DNA of 64,000 nt from Physcia stellaris (GCA_018902385.1 JABSSW010000013.1:620001-684000), one strand, 5' to 3'; shown: positions 26,401 through 38,477, counted from the first letter of the stretch. Translations and numbers: made by a program. Notes: generated from the letters alone by a model not told the origin.

Positions 26401-29400
26401 ACACTCGATATTTGTATGATTTTATGAAAATAACGAACGTGATGAGTTTTTCATTTTTTTCACTCATTCGAAATTTGTTGAAAATCGATATAATATTCAC
26501 TTGATCAAATATTTGCAATTTTGCATTTTGATTAAAATTTTTCGATCAAAAAATAAATATCGATTGCGTTTTGTGATGTGATTAAGTCGTCGATAATTCA
26601 CACACAAACGTAATTGATCGTTCGACTTGATTGCAAATAAAACGAACGAAACGTATGCAATTTGACTGAATACGATAAAGCTTTTCTGAAAATTATTTTT
26701 CAAATACTTTTTGAATTTCTGAAATTTGAATTCGAACAAAAAATATATTTTGCTTCGAAACAATGAATTGTTATCGTTTAGAAATTCGATTTTGTGATCG
26801 TAAAATCGATGCGATGACAATTCAATTGTTTTTTGAAAATCGAATATTTTTGACAAATGTTTGAAGTATTTGAATATCTTTTTCATTATGCGTTCAAAAA
26901 TCGACTTGATTTGTTCGTGTTTCAGAATTTTTTTGATCATGACAGTAATTTTCAACGATTCAAAATTTGTTCGCAATGTTTTGAACGCGAAATCGATTTG
27001 ATTGATCGTAATGAAAAAACATTGCATTTTTTGCTTTTTATTCTTGAAGTCGACGAATAAACAAAAAAAAATTGTTTCAATCATGACGATATTCATCGAA
27101 TCGTCTGAATTCAATTTCGATGATGAAAAAATTTCGAATTGTTGTTTTTTGATTTTTCAACGCTTGTTGCGTTGTTTTTTCAAATTTCTTTTTTTGATGA
27201 ATGTCGTTTTCGTAATTGTTGTAATATCAATTTTTGAATTATTTGATTCGATGACGAACGACTCGTCATCGTCATCGACGTTCGAATGAATTGAACATTC
27301 GAAACATTTCGAATCGAATACATTTGATTCATTTTCAACTGTAAAAAGCAAAAATTTGATTTTAAAACGAATCAAAATGATATATCGAAATTTTATTATC
27401 GTTATATGTTTCGAGTTGTTCGTTTGCGATAATACAATATCACGACGTCAATTAAATACATTTCATCGTCGATTTGATTTGAAAATTTTCAAACGTCGAA
27501 TTTGAACGACTTGATTGAATATATTGTCATGATGATTGCATTTAAACGATTTGAAAATCAATTTATCGTAAATCATGTTCAATATGATTTCATGTTTGTT
27601 CATTCACGACTTTTCTAAAATTATCGAATGATTATTCAGATCGATGATTAACAAAAAAACGATCAATTCGAAATGCAATTTTATCGTTAATTTAAAATAT
27701 ATGACATGAATTATTGATGAAATTTGACGATCGTCGAATTCAATCAATGATTTCGATTTCAATAAAAATACGAATTTCATGCTCAGCATGTTGCATACAA
27801 GTTGCGCGATTTCTTTATCAATGAATGCATAATCAATTGCATCAATGTTTATTAAAATTTCTAATCTATGTCTATTATCGTTGAATGATAACGTACAATT
27901 GATAACTAAAAATCGTTTGATGAAAAGTCAAACAAATCATCATCGTGAATAAAGAAAATTCTTAAACATTCATCAATCGCGTTTTTGATGTGAATTGTTA
28001 ATTTTTCGAATCAAAATCGTTCGATTCGACGATTAAATTCATGTACGATATTTGCATTTTGTGTCAATGACGTTTTTGATGTTTGTGAACGTTCGAACAT
28101 TTTTTTCAAACGTGATTCAATTCGTCACATGTGAAACATTTGTTCGTGACGATCAATTTGTCAATCATCGAATCACGAAATTTGATTTTCACATTGAAAT
28201 GAAAATGAATCGTTGATTTCACAAAAAAAACGAATGTAACAAATTTCGTGAACGATATCGAAATCGAAACGACAAAAATGAATTTAAATTGAAATAATTC
28301 AAAGCGTTGTTGACGTGTTGTTTTTTTTTTTTTGAAACTCGTCTGTCGATTGTAAATTTGTTGAAAAGTGATTTTGATTTCGTCAAAAATAATAAATTCA
28401 CGAGAATACACGCTCATAATTTTTTTCAAATTTCAAAATATCTTTTTCATTAATTTTTCAATCTTGATAATTTCGCTATAATCTGTTGAGTTACTGAGAC
28501 GAAAAAAAATGAAATAAAACGATTGAAAGTTTTGAATGCTCATGATCAATGTTCGAAATTGATTACGCATGTTGCGTTTGAAATCAAAATCATCGTAAAT
28601 GTTTGACAGAAATTTCAACATCATAAATCAATTTTTGAAATGATTGAAATCGATGTCACGTATCGATTGAATGTGATCGTCAATCTCGTCGACAATTCAA
28701 TCAATGACAAAAATAACGACGAACAGATTCGTATTGTAATGATCGTTGTTGATCGTCATCTTATCATGCATCTTTGTTTTTCACACACGTCAAATGAGAT
28801 TCACTTCATCGATAAACGTGAATGAATCAGAATGTTTGACGAAACGACGTTTTTTTGAAACGTTGAGAACAGACGCATCGTCGTCATCGTTGTTTTCACG
28901 TTTTTTTTCGTTGACGAATAGAATTTGATATTTCAGCTTCAACGCGTCGTACTTGTTTTGAAGAATATTATAGACGACATCGTTTTGAATTTTCAATGAA
29001 CGTTTTTTTGTTAATTCAAAATTAATCTTTGCAAATTTGTTGATGTTGCTTTGAAATTCATTCGCAAACTTCTGATATTGATTAAAAATTTTCAAATAAA
29101 TGTCTCGATTCGAACGCAAAGCATCGAATTTTTGCAAAAAACTGACGACATGATTTTCGACTCATCATTTCAATTGATTGACGTTGATGACGTTCAGAAA
29201 ATGAATGACATCGTCATTTTTCATCGATACATTTATACGCGAAAAAACGAACTTGCGACGTTTGAATTGAATCACGATTTTCTTTTCATTGATGTTGTCG
29301 ATTATTTGTTTCAAATGACGATCGACTTCGACACGAAAAACTTCAAATGACGAGATTTCAAATGAAGAAAAACTATGATGATTTCGAATCATAACGAGAA

Positions 29401-29629
29401 ATAAAAAGCTGACGATTGTAAATAGAATGAATAAATTGTTTGTTGTTCGTTTTATCGTTTTTTATCGTCGAAAACTTCGTCGTTGTTTCGTCAAAAAGTT
29501 TTCAAATCGTTTGTTTGATCAGCAAAACTTTTCGTCGTTTGTCTCGTCAAAAAAATTTGATCGATTTGAAATTTTATTTTTGAACGTTCGCGTATTTCGA
29601 CGAGCGATAAAAATGAAAACTTATTGTAA

Positions 29630-29866
29630 TATCATGAATCGTGCTTGAATAAACGTATTATTGATTAATTAAACGAAAACAATAAGTTTGCAAAAACAAA
29701 TAAATACACGATGATGAAATTGCAAACAATGTGCGAACGTTAAATTTCAAATCACGTTAATCTCGTCAGAAAATTAAAACATAATTCGATTTAAACATAT
29801 TTGTTTAATCATTTATCATATCAATTATCTATTTGTCAAATCTATCTGTCAAACATGCTCGTAACA
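29630..29866 (-). repeat. 5' LTR of the nested Gypsy element
   Basis: 237 bp, aligned end to end with 23222-23459 and followed by ATAAC at 29867-29871. Confidence 0.85.
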
Positions 29867-31295
29867 ATAACAAATTTAACATACGACACGATTATACGCA
29901 ATCGTTTCATCAAAAATCGAAAATCGTCAATTCATTGAAAAAATTAATAAATAAATTCGAAAAAAAAAAACGAACATCAAAACATACAATATGAAAAAAT
30001 TTTATTTTTTGTCGTATCGTCATGATTAACATCGTCAATTGCATGTATCATGAAAAACAAAAAAAAAAAAAATCGAAAAATATCACAAAATACAATTAAC
30101 AACGAATTCGATTAATTACATATATTCAAATAAAAACGACATTAACGACAAAATGAATATAACAACGATATTTTCAAAAACGAAATTTATTACAACGAAA
30201 ACGTATTTGAAACTCATTACGTTATACACGATTTATTTTGTTAAATTATATAATATCGTTTTAACAATGAATATGCGATTGCATTCGTTTTTGAAATTCG
30301 CAAAAAAATCGAAATTCGTTATATGTATCGACAATCAAACAACAATTCAAACGATGACAATTCAAAAATTAATTTCGATCAATATTTGATAAAATGAATA
30401 ATTTGATTGATCAACGAATTGCGAAACAAATATATCGAAATAAAATTACATTGAATTTCGATTCATATCGATATCGAAAACAACGAACAAAAAAACGTTG
30501 CGATCAAACAAATCACGAATTGAAAATTGAAAAAACGAAAAAAAAATGAACATCGATCACAAAACACAACAAACGAATGTGCAAATGTTGAAAAACGCAA
30601 TCAAAATCGTAATTAATAAATCGATTAAACAACAATGATATCAAAAATGAAAAAATTGCAATAAAAAAAAATTTATACAAATTTACATCGAAATCGAATA
30701 CGACAATAATGCGATTACACGAAAAATTCATTAAAAAATTCAACGTCATAACAATACAATTTCGCACGATCAAAATAAAATTAAAAACGTTTTTATACAA
30801 CAAAAAACAAATCGAAAATTTCATGTGTTCATGCATATGTAACAAACAAACGATCAAACACGTGCTTTTCGAATACAAAAAATTGAAAAAATTTCGCAAA
30901 AATTTATGAATTGACGAAATTAAAAAAACGAAATAAAAAAAAATAAAATTGATGAACGTATTGATCAATTCGATCAATTTGACAAAAACGACAAAATTCA
31001 TCGAAAAATCAGAATTCATTGATTATTTACGAATTTCAATTACAGACGACGAAAAATAAAAATTGCAAAAAAAATGCATTGAATTGAAAATTTTCGTACA
31101 AAATGAAAATGAAAAAAAATTATGAAAATAAAAATGTTTGAAATGATTTGTTCGAATCGAAAAACTAAACATCAAAAGCAAATAATTCTGTATAAAATCA
31201 AAAATTTTTTAGAAAATAATTAATTCGATTGTTTTTAATCGTATAACGAATTTTTAAAATCGATTTCGAATGTTTAATGAATCAATCAATCAATC

Positions 31296-31311
31296 AAACA
31301 CGTTATATTGA
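31296..31311. repeat. Right target-site duplication of the LINE
   Basis: AAACACGTTATATTGA, directly after the AATC tail and identical to 18800-18815. Confidence 0.85.
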
Positions 31312-32353
31312 GTTTAAATTTTCGTATTCAAATCTTTTTCGAACGTTATTATTTCAAAAATTACAACAATTTCAATAACAATTCAAATTTCATAAAACTA
31401 AATCATCATATTCTCAAAGTTTAATATACATATCATTATTTTTTAAAACAAAATGATATGTTTTGAACTAGTTGAGATTTTTGCATGTTCGCGGGGCGAG
31501 GGGAAAAATAAAATTTTTCGATGTCAAGGATTCCCATGAATTGTGCACCCCCAAGAATCCAACGTCTATCTCCCCGATCAGATTCCGCAACGCTACCGTG
31601 TTAATCAGAAGGGACCTCTCGTCCGAATCTATCACCACTGCACAAGCACTTCGGGATCTACCTACTCCACCAATGCCTCCAGTAAATGGCCCCTGTCACG
31701 CAGGGCCGAAAAATTCGTTTTTGATTCTGGAGATCATTTCTCACAGATTAGACTGTTGGAGCCACCTGCCTGGTATGCAACAGAAGATTTATGCAGCATA
31801 CTGTAGGATGAACTCTCAATATCTCACTGTTAACTGAAAGCAAATCGAGCACTTTTTGGGCTCTTAAGATTGCGCAATGACAATCGAATTATATTCATAA
31901 AACCTTGAGTTAATGTAACGTATACCTCAGATCAGGACAACGTTTCCCGAAGCCGATCGTTGGGGCGAAGTCGAACCGCCTCATCTACGGGATTCGGTCT
32001 CGTGTGGCAGATAACAGAGCTAACATATCTCGTAGCATTGAGACACATGTTTCAAGATGGAAATTTAAGATTACCAGTATCAACATGGCAATCACAAGGT
32101 AATGATCTCCAGGTCTCAACATGATGTTGCCATGAGTGCAATAATCTGGATTCTAAAGCACAATCATTACTGGCAAGGCTACACGGAGGCCGAATAAAGA
32201 ATATTTTACTGATAGAACTCCTTTCACGGCAAGGTCTCTCATTGAATCTACTCGCTAAGGCCCAACACTTCCCCGATGACGGAAGAAGTGCCACATTGAC
32301 GGACCCTAGTTTCAGCATTTTCATAGTGGAGAAGCGATACCACCCCAGTAAGC
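31312..32353. other. Flank of the LINE; no supported gene
   Basis: The first 150 bp are still AT-rich although outside the LINE, consistent with mutation spreading past the repeat edge. The rest has normal GC. Open frames on both strands at 31472-31837 show no domain I can name. Confidence 0.4.
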
Positions 32354-33199
32354 TCAACCTACTGCACCAACACCGGCTCCAACTCCAGCTCCCACCCCCA
32401 TACCAGTAGACATATTCCTCCGGTCATTCTCCAACATGGCCAAACCCGTCACCACAAGCTCATCCACCAGACCCTGCGGCAGATTCTGGTTCACAATCTC
32501 CAGCTTCCCAGTCCCATGCATCGAGAACCAGCTGGTATCGAATTTCGCGAGCCACTCGCCCCGCTCCGTAGTACAAGCCACCCCGAGGCCCATCATGCTC
32601 ATAGCCGCCCACTTCAGCGGCCCAATGCTGCTCATGAACCTATAGGAGCGGTCGCGAAAGCCATTGTACTCGAGCTGCTGCGGGCGGCCGTTGATGACGA
32701 GCTCGATGCGGCGGCTCATCATGGGGAAGTTGATCGTGCCAACCATCTGCCCAGTGTAGGCGGAGACGATCTCCACGTTGGGCTTTGAACTGCTCCAATC
32801 GGCCGAGTAGCTGGTCTTGAGCTGGTAGGCTGGTGTTCTGTTGTCGGCTTCGAGGAGTTGCCCTTTTCGCTGGGTCAGGCCTCCGCGGGTGAGGTGGAAA
32901 ATACGCGGCTGGGGGTTTGGGAAGGCGGCTGGAGATGGGGAGCGGTTGGCTGGGTTGGCTCCGTTCTGGAAGCCTAATGGGGACGGTGTGCGCTGGGGGT
33001 ACTGTTGCTGAGGCGGGTAAGCGCTATCAAGGTAGCCGGATGAGGACGGGACAGGCTGTTGGTAGTATTGTTGTTGCTGCTGGGGAGGGTATTGCTGAGT
33101 CAGTGGTTGAGTGCTGCTGTATGGAGGTGGTGGATTGCTTTCATCATTGGAGGGATAGGGCATTCCCCCGGCTTCTTTCTCTTTGGAATGGAAAGCCAT
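32354..33199 (-). CDS. LURP1-related/Tubby C-terminal-like fold protein with Pro/Gln-rich N-terminus
   Basis: 281 codons from MAFHSKEKEAGG; an in-frame ATG 48 codons upstream is possible but its extension looks non-coding. Residues 1-95 are Pro/Gln/Tyr-rich (PPPPYSS, poly-Gln). Residues about 100-255 form one beta-rich domain (IFHLTRGGLTQRKGQLLEA ... GTINFPMMSRRIELVINGR ... GEWLAKFDTSWFSMHGTGKL ... GLVDELVVTGLAMLE), the pattern of fungal LURP-one/Tubby-like proteins. The C-terminus is a Gly/Val repeat. The molecular role is unknown; related folds bind membranes or act as scaffolds. The gene looks intact although the RIPed LINE ends about 1 kb away. Confidence 0.75.
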   Translation of the reverse strand: MAFHSKEKEAGGMPYPSNDESNPPPPYSSTQPLTQQYPPQQQQQYYQQPVPSSSGYLDSAYPPQQQYPQRTPSPLGFQNGANPANRSPSPAAFPNPQPRIFHLTRGGLTQRKGQLLEADNRTPAYQLKTSYSADWSSSKPNVEIVSAYTGQMVGTINFPMMSRRIELVINGRPQQLEYNGFRDRSYRFMSSIGPLKWAAMSMMGLGVACTTERGEWLAKFDTSWFSMHGTGKLEIVNQNLPQGLVDELVVTGLAMLENDRRNMSTGMGVGAGVGAGVGAVG

Positions 33200-34865
33200 G
33201 ATGGATTGTTCGGAAGATTTTGGTATTGGATCAGTCTTATACTTTCGTGGTTCAACGTTCAATACAACTACGTGAGGTATACGATAATGGAAAATTGAGG
33301 TTGAGGAATGAGGAGAGTTCGAGGACGCCTTTATGTCGACCACTACCTGACACTATTCACTAAGCGTGAAAGGCCACATCAGCCCTCGATTTCCAAGACA
33401 ACACGCTCATTACGGTACGACTTCGCTATGAGTGGTTCTCACCGTGATCCTTTGTCGACCAGACACAACTTGAAACAACTCAGCCTCGCACCAAGCAATT
33501 TCCTTAGGGGAGGCACAAATACAACAAACCTGACAGCCACGAGCGATGAACACGTTGTTCGTTACATATCATTATTTTATGTCGCTTGAAATGCCTGGAC
33601 TTTTGGTTAATACTTCATTCTGTGATTGGACTGATTGTTTCAGATGTATGTTCCAGGTGCCAAGGTCTGATTTAAGTCTCGCGTTTTTTTGGGGAGGGAG
33701 GGGGGGGTGCACCCATTGACCCCTGTCCTGTGCCCTTGAGAAGCTTCTCTGCTGCCCCCTGGCGACTGTCCATTCACCACGTGCCAGCGCCGGGCTTTCA
33801 TATATCCCTACTTGCATCTTTGCCGACGCTGTTGAGGAGTACATCTTTGTTTTTGCGATCTCTCCAAGCAAACTTCCTCAGAGTCTGATTAAGAAATAAG
33901 ATGATTCAGTCAGAGTAACAACATAAAAATCTCTCGAAGCGTTATCCCATGCGCTGGTGGAATAACCCTTGTTCAGAGCCTGGGGAACGCCCAAAAGGTT
34001 AGTCGGGTGCCCGGGGACTTTTACCAGCGCGGTCTATGTTCCCGGAGCGCGTCATAGGGGCGGCTTTGGGGAAAGCCTCACCTGAACCTATACCTGAAAA
34101 ACGGATGCCGTATTGGCTTGATGAAAATCACTTTCGCTCAAGTATATCGCTCATTTGAATGAGTATTAACTTTCTCATCACTTTCAAGCTTAGATAAGCC
34201 CACACTTGGTCTTAGGCCTTAGATCAGGAGATATCAATACTGCGTTAAAGGGCGGTTGTTCCGTTATGACCAGTTGCGTAATCACGATCCGTGTCACACC
34301 AAGGGCTTGTCACTATTTGAGAGCTGAGGAAGGTTGCGAATATATTTTCTCCTTATTTTATCTTGTCTAAGCGCGCGTTCAACCTTCGATGAGGTAAGTC
34401 AATGGATATTCGATTAATTTTCGTGCCTATATCATTCCCCTCTCGTCCGCTCTTCGTTGTCGATAAGTGTCTGCGAAGGTTAGGAAAACAATACGCAATG
34501 GACAATCATCAGAAGTACTTTTAGAACACGGAGGTGTATCTCAGGGTGCGATGTTTTACTGCGTGAGCGTTCTTCAATTCATCTCAAGCAGCTCTCTGTC
34601 TATTGAAGCCGGATCTCACGTCAACATTGAATAGAATGCCGCTACTGCTGGACTCAGTCTCTTTTTACTTCGAGCCTGAGAGACAATACCTGACAACCTT
34701 CGCAACATTGAGAATTCGCAGCGATTTTACGCACGCTAAATGCCAAGGGTCCGATGCGTGATAATCCTCGCTCTCGCGGGAGTTTTGTGTCAGTGTTATC
34801 ACCCTTTGCTGTTCTGACTGCACCGAGTATAAACATCATGACCATTGCGAAATAACCAGTCATCC
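33200..34865. other. Intergenic DNA without a supported gene
   Basis: It holds the promoter of the 32354-33199 gene. A G-run (about 33692-33712) and a GC-rich stretch (33940-34080) stand out, but no gene, tRNA or rRNA was recognised. Confidence 0.4.
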
Positions 34866-35073
34866 TGTTGAAATACAGCCTCCGCAGGTGTGCTGTGCAG
34901 GTGCTGCAGTCAGGATCCAGTTGGTATAACCTGACGAAAGGAGGACTAGTGCGTCCTTGTTGGGACTAGTGCCTTGGCACCCGCACACTTCTTGTGCTCC
35001 CACCTGCATGTAACTTACTAGAATAACGAGATTCAGAGCAATAGAGTGATAATCACCCATGATTCTTTCAATA
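34866..35073 (+). mobile_element. Solo LTR with target-site duplication
   Basis: 208 bp, starting TGTTGAAATACAGCC and ending TTTCAATA, flanked by CATCC on both sides (34861-34865 and 35074-35078). It belongs to the same family as the LTRs at 7627-7796 and 10615-10789. It has few RIP-type changes and no internal region, so it is a product of LTR-LTR recombination. Confidence 0.85.
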
Positions 35074-35219
35074 CATCCAATGATTAACATTTCACTAGGA
35101 CTCTGTATATACAGAAGAAGAACTCCGGAAGAGTTCATCCTGGATCATCATCAATACTATCGTAATATATATCATTGCATCTGTGCGCTCCTGAATCCCT
35201 CCCTGAATATCTCAGATAT

Positions 35220-35860
35220 CTACAAAGATATCAATCCTTCTGCCATTCCCAACAATGACTTTGGAAACTGGGTTTGCCGCCGATTATTCGTTTGTCTTCT
35301 ACCCTTGCTAGCATCGCCCTTGCTGGAAACCACCTTGCTGATGTTGGCTAGCATCAGTCTTGCCAGGCCGCGCGAAAACAACGTCGAAGAGAGCGGGTCG
35401 TTGATCCTTAGATGGTTCTTCAGATGAAGCTCTCTGATGCTCACCCGAGTGACGTTAGTAAGCCGAGACACCAGCTCAATTGTGCCCGAAGTCCCGTAAC
35501 AGGCATAGTTGGGCGGATGTTCGATACGAACATTCACAAAGCTCCATTCGATGCTTTGGACATGCTTTGCGTAGTCCGGGTGGGTCTTCATGGTCTCTTG
35601 GAAGATGATCTGTCTGTAGCAAGTTTAGGAGTCAGCTCACCCAGCCTCTGGTAAGCATTCAGATGAGACCTGATGCTTGAAGAAGAGGCTGATATAGCTG
35701 TCTGGGGGGTGGCGGAGGATTTGCTCTTGGTATCTGTAAGTCCCTCTTTGTTACGCTTTTCGAAAGGCTAAGAAAAGATTTGCGTTCAGGTTTTCGGGAG
35801 CGGTGCGGAAGATTGCAAACCAAGGTATCATCATCTCCTGACTTGTTCTTTCCCTACGGC
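35220..35860 (-). pseudogene. F-box/LRR-like gene piece
   Basis: A 123-codon frame (35220-35591, TIELVSRLTNVTRVSIRELH) has the leucine-spaced look of the LRR part of fungal F-box-type proteins. Upstream on the same strand, at about 35660-35730, the segment RYQEQILRHPPDSYISLFF reads open and could be joined by a 56-bp intron. No F-box itself is visible. It is probably a remnant; the gene model is uncertain. Confidence 0.35.
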
Positions 35861-36341
35861 TCCCTACTGCTGTGATCCTCCTCGCTATCCGGTTTATTGT
35901 CTATATCGTCGGTAGAGTCACTAGAGTCGTATTCTGGAGTGCGCTTTTCAGCTCAGCCGGACCATGTCGTGCTGCTAAGGTTTGCGGAGTGGTGAATATA
36001 GCCCTCTGGGGTTTCCCGTGCTATTTCTCCCTCTATGCGCTCGTAGCCAAGGCATCGCATGATTGATTACTCTCTGAACGCTCTCTGCAACACTTGATGA
36101 TGGGACAAGCTCTGTATGCGATTGTCGGAGCTGTCGCATACGAACGAGGCGAGGGAGAGAGAGAAAAAAGGGCAGAAGCACTTGCGCAATTTATGCCACG
36201 ACAGTCGAAGAAAACAAAGGAGGTCGTCAGAAAGTACGATCCTCTCCGGCAAGGCATCCAACCAGTCTGGATTCTCACTAAAGGGGCGAACGTTATAGAG
36301 GCCGTACGCGGAAAATGCCTGGTGCACAGGTCGGCCGTTCT

Positions 36342-36812
36342 TCACTCTTGGAACTTCAGGAACGGCTGAGGCGTTCCAGGTAATGTCAGCCAATGGATGC
36401 ATTTGCCGGTGTTGAAATCCGGCGGTAGACATGTTTGAATAATAATAGTCGCAGCTGAGAGCGATTTAGTAGCTGTAGCAAGACGAAGGCAGAATGTGGA
36501 AGTGAGAGTTCGAAGTGAGGCCTCGCCCGGGTACGCCGGCGGTAACGACCTTCGTATCGAAAAGCTTTCAGGGTTGCTGATGATTGTAATGTTGCTTCCG
36601 CTGCAGCAGTCAAGGGTGTTACTACTATACGAACAATGATTGACCAGCTCCAATACGCTCATCCTAGGAATATAATGCATGGCATAGTCGTATATTTGGT
36701 CCTCCATTACCAATACGGGTGGAATAGTTGGTAATTCAAGACTCTCTGTCGTACCTGGCTGGATGGTAGGCGGTCCATACAAACCACGATACACGCATAA
36801 GGTTTTGAACAT
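36342..36812 (-). CDS. Hypothetical protein fragment
   Basis: A 156-codon frame (PPVLVMEDQIYDYAMHYIPR) with protein-like composition and no recognised domain. A second minus frame (36067-36432) overlaps its 3' end in another phase (RPVHQAFSAYGLYNVRPFS) and could be a following exon. I found no clear splice. It may be another decayed gene. Confidence 0.25.
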   Translation of the reverse strand: MFKTLCVYRGLYGPPTIQPGTTESLELPTIPPVLVMEDQIYDYAMHYIPRMSVLELVNHCSYSSNTLDCCSGSNITIISNPESFSIRRSLPPAYPGEASLRTLTSTFCLRLATATKSLSAATIIIQTCLPPDFNTGKCIHWLTLPGTPQPFLKFQE

Positions 36813-37016
36813 GAAGATATAACCTGCGATGGTTGCATCATCAAGGCCATCATTAGCGTAGATGGAGCGTCATGCCGCCATGTCGACTTCGTCGTTCTTG
36901 ATTGTGTGAGATACGGTTTGCATCACCTTGCAGAATGTATCGGCCTGTCTTTATGGCCTGAGGTCTCAGGGTTTGTGGGTGTATTCTTAGGAGACATCTT
37001 TCAATATTATGAAGCG

Positions 37017-37723
37017 TTATGGTCTTGGTGATGGGCTTTGCAGGTTGGGATGGGAGAGTTTGAATGGTTTGTGAATTGGAAAGAGGATGGAGGGCTGGCT
37101 CCCTTTTATACTCGAGCGCGCGATAGGGAAGAAATGATCATCCTCGATTTCAAGTTCGCTCTTTATTTCCTTCTTGTTCGAGTCTGACTTTTCGGGTGCG
37201 AGCATCATGCGTCTGAGAGCCAATAATTGATCTCCAATCGTGGGATGAAGAAGATAGCCAGGGATAAGTCAACACGGGACAATCGGCCAGTAAAAACGAG
37301 GTTGCGGAAAGGTCTTCACGCAGTAACTTTACAAACCCAACGCGTTAGCATATCCATTCTCGATTACCGAGATTTGGTAACTTACACTGAAGATTGAGCT
37401 GAATATGTGGCCATGCAGGCCGATTTGATCAGTGCATCGTCACGATCATACATCAAGAGTCTTTTTTTCTTTCGATTCTTAACGAAGTGAGACAATCTCG
37501 TACTCATAAACCCGGTAGAAGAATGATTTTCTAGCGTCATTGCAAACAATTCTCGATCAATGGGACATAACAAGTCTTTGCCAGCATCAATCAATTTTTA
37601 CACCTCCCTCAGCTCATAGAGATGCATGTAAGTGAACAGTAGGTCTTTGGATCGCAGCTTAAGAGCCTGAGTACAATAAGCCCATGCAAAGAAACCCTCA
37701 AAACTCCAGCTCTTCGTGCTCAT
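37017..37723 (-). pseudogene. Unknown gene with two in-frame stops
   Basis: From ATG 37723 the frame reads MSTKSWSFEGFFAWAY..., meets TAA at 37598-37600, then continues open (ELFAMTLENHSSTGF) to a textbook intron (about 37318-37385: GTAAGT, branch TGCTAACG, terminal AG). The next exon reads YCVKTFPQPRFYWPIVPC, meets TGA, and stays open in the same frame to 37017. Both stops could come from C-to-T changes (CAA and CGA codons). No family is recognised. Alternatives are unrecognised introns or two small genes. Confidence 0.4.
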
Positions 37724-37872
37724 GTCTCTTCTTATTCTTCGTCTGCTCTGCGACTCAAAATCGAGGTTTCTGTGATAGAGAAGATAGAGAGGCTGTTGAG
37801 ATTGTCAGCATCTTCACTCTCAAAATGACATATGAAAGGAAACGTTATTTACATACCTGATGCAAGTCCTAT

Positions 37873-38380
37873 TTATTTTCTTGAGTCATAGGCTCGCTTG
37901 GCCTCTTCCTCGATGGTAGTAGATGCATTGTCGTTACAGGGATTCAGTCTGGACCAAGGGCCCTCCTGGGGTGTCTCATGCAGCCATCGCTGGAGGGCGT
38001 AGCTCATGTTGTTCCTGGAGTTGGTTTCTTCACTGAGCGACCCCGAGGATGCGGGGGCTGACTTGTTGAAGTCGTCATCGTAGATCAGGAGACAACTGGC
38101 GGCGATGACAACTCATATCGGTCACCAATCAGCTGTATCGCTGCCTTGAGTTGCGCGTCGGTAAAGATTGCCTCTACCCAGTCCACCATCTGAACAAGAT
38201 TCTCTAAATATGGCTTCACGCTGTCATTGGAATGATTGTTCCTCTCCGTCAGTCTTTTGAGAAGGTAGCCTATCTTGTTTGGATAGAAATCAGGAACCAC
38301 AATCGACGCAGTGAGTTGGTTATCCATGTTAGCTACTGCGTTGAAAAGTGGCAAGATTACCAATTGGAGCCTCTGAAATA
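37873..38380 (-). pseudogene. Unknown gene piece with an apparent frame change
   Basis: After an intron-like end (CTCTCTATTTCAG at about 38371-38383) the minus strand reads RLQLVILPLFNAVANMDNQL ... to a stop at 38085. A second frame overlaps at about 38090 and reads LLIYDDDFNKSAPASSG ... EEEAKRAYDSRK to a stop at 37873. No plausible intron joins them, so a small indel is likely. No domain is recognised. An upstream exon was not found. Confidence 0.35.
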
Positions 38381-38477
38381 GAGAGATTACATGTTTATCA
38401 GTCATGAGACGACGGTGTTGAGAAGAACAACATAGGGGTTCGAGAAAACGAGAATTGAAATCGCTGCTTTTGGTAAC

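Larger units (their letters stand above)
23222..29866 (-). mobile_element. Ty3/Gypsy retrotransposon, complete length, RIPed, nested in the LINE
   Basis: Two LTRs (23222-23459 and 29630-29866) and the 5-bp target duplication ATAAC (23217-23221 and 29867-29871) delimit 6,645 bp. Minus-strand parts run from right to left: gag (about 28430-29140), a gag zinc knuckle (CFTCDELNHV, near 28110), protease region (about 27600-27790), reverse transcriptase (about 26500-26860), RNase H (about 25700-25930), integrase (about 24600-25000) and an integrase C-terminal part (about 24185-24619). A polypurine tract on the minus strand abuts the left LTR. It is broken, with dozens of breaks. The LTRs differ at about 18 sites, nearly all transitions, so RIP prevents dating. 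It is younger than the LINE. Confidence 0.9.
18816..31295 (+). mobile_element. Tad1/jockey-type LINE, RIPed, split by a Gypsy insertion
   Basis: It is flanked by the 16-bp duplication AAACACGTTATATTGA (18800-18815 and 31296-31311) and ends in an (AATC)n tail, as LINEs do. Without the inserted element and one target copy it is about 5.83 kb. Plus-strand parts in order: ORF1 zinc knuckles (CYKCYYHEHNTIQC, near 19916-19960), an apurinic-type endonuclease start (LQYNVNNSK... near 20605), reverse transcriptase (SYKSIILFNIINKFIKFILI, about 22140-22200), an RNase H-like part (near 30153-30389) and a C-terminal Cys/His segment (CSCICNKQTIKHVLFE, near 30829-30876). RIP has left many stops in every frame and it cannot be active. 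Confidence 0.85.

Noticed and set aside
31472-31837. Open frames on both strands beside the LINE
   Set aside because: Protein-like stretches occur on both strands, but no family was recognised and no consistent gene model was found.
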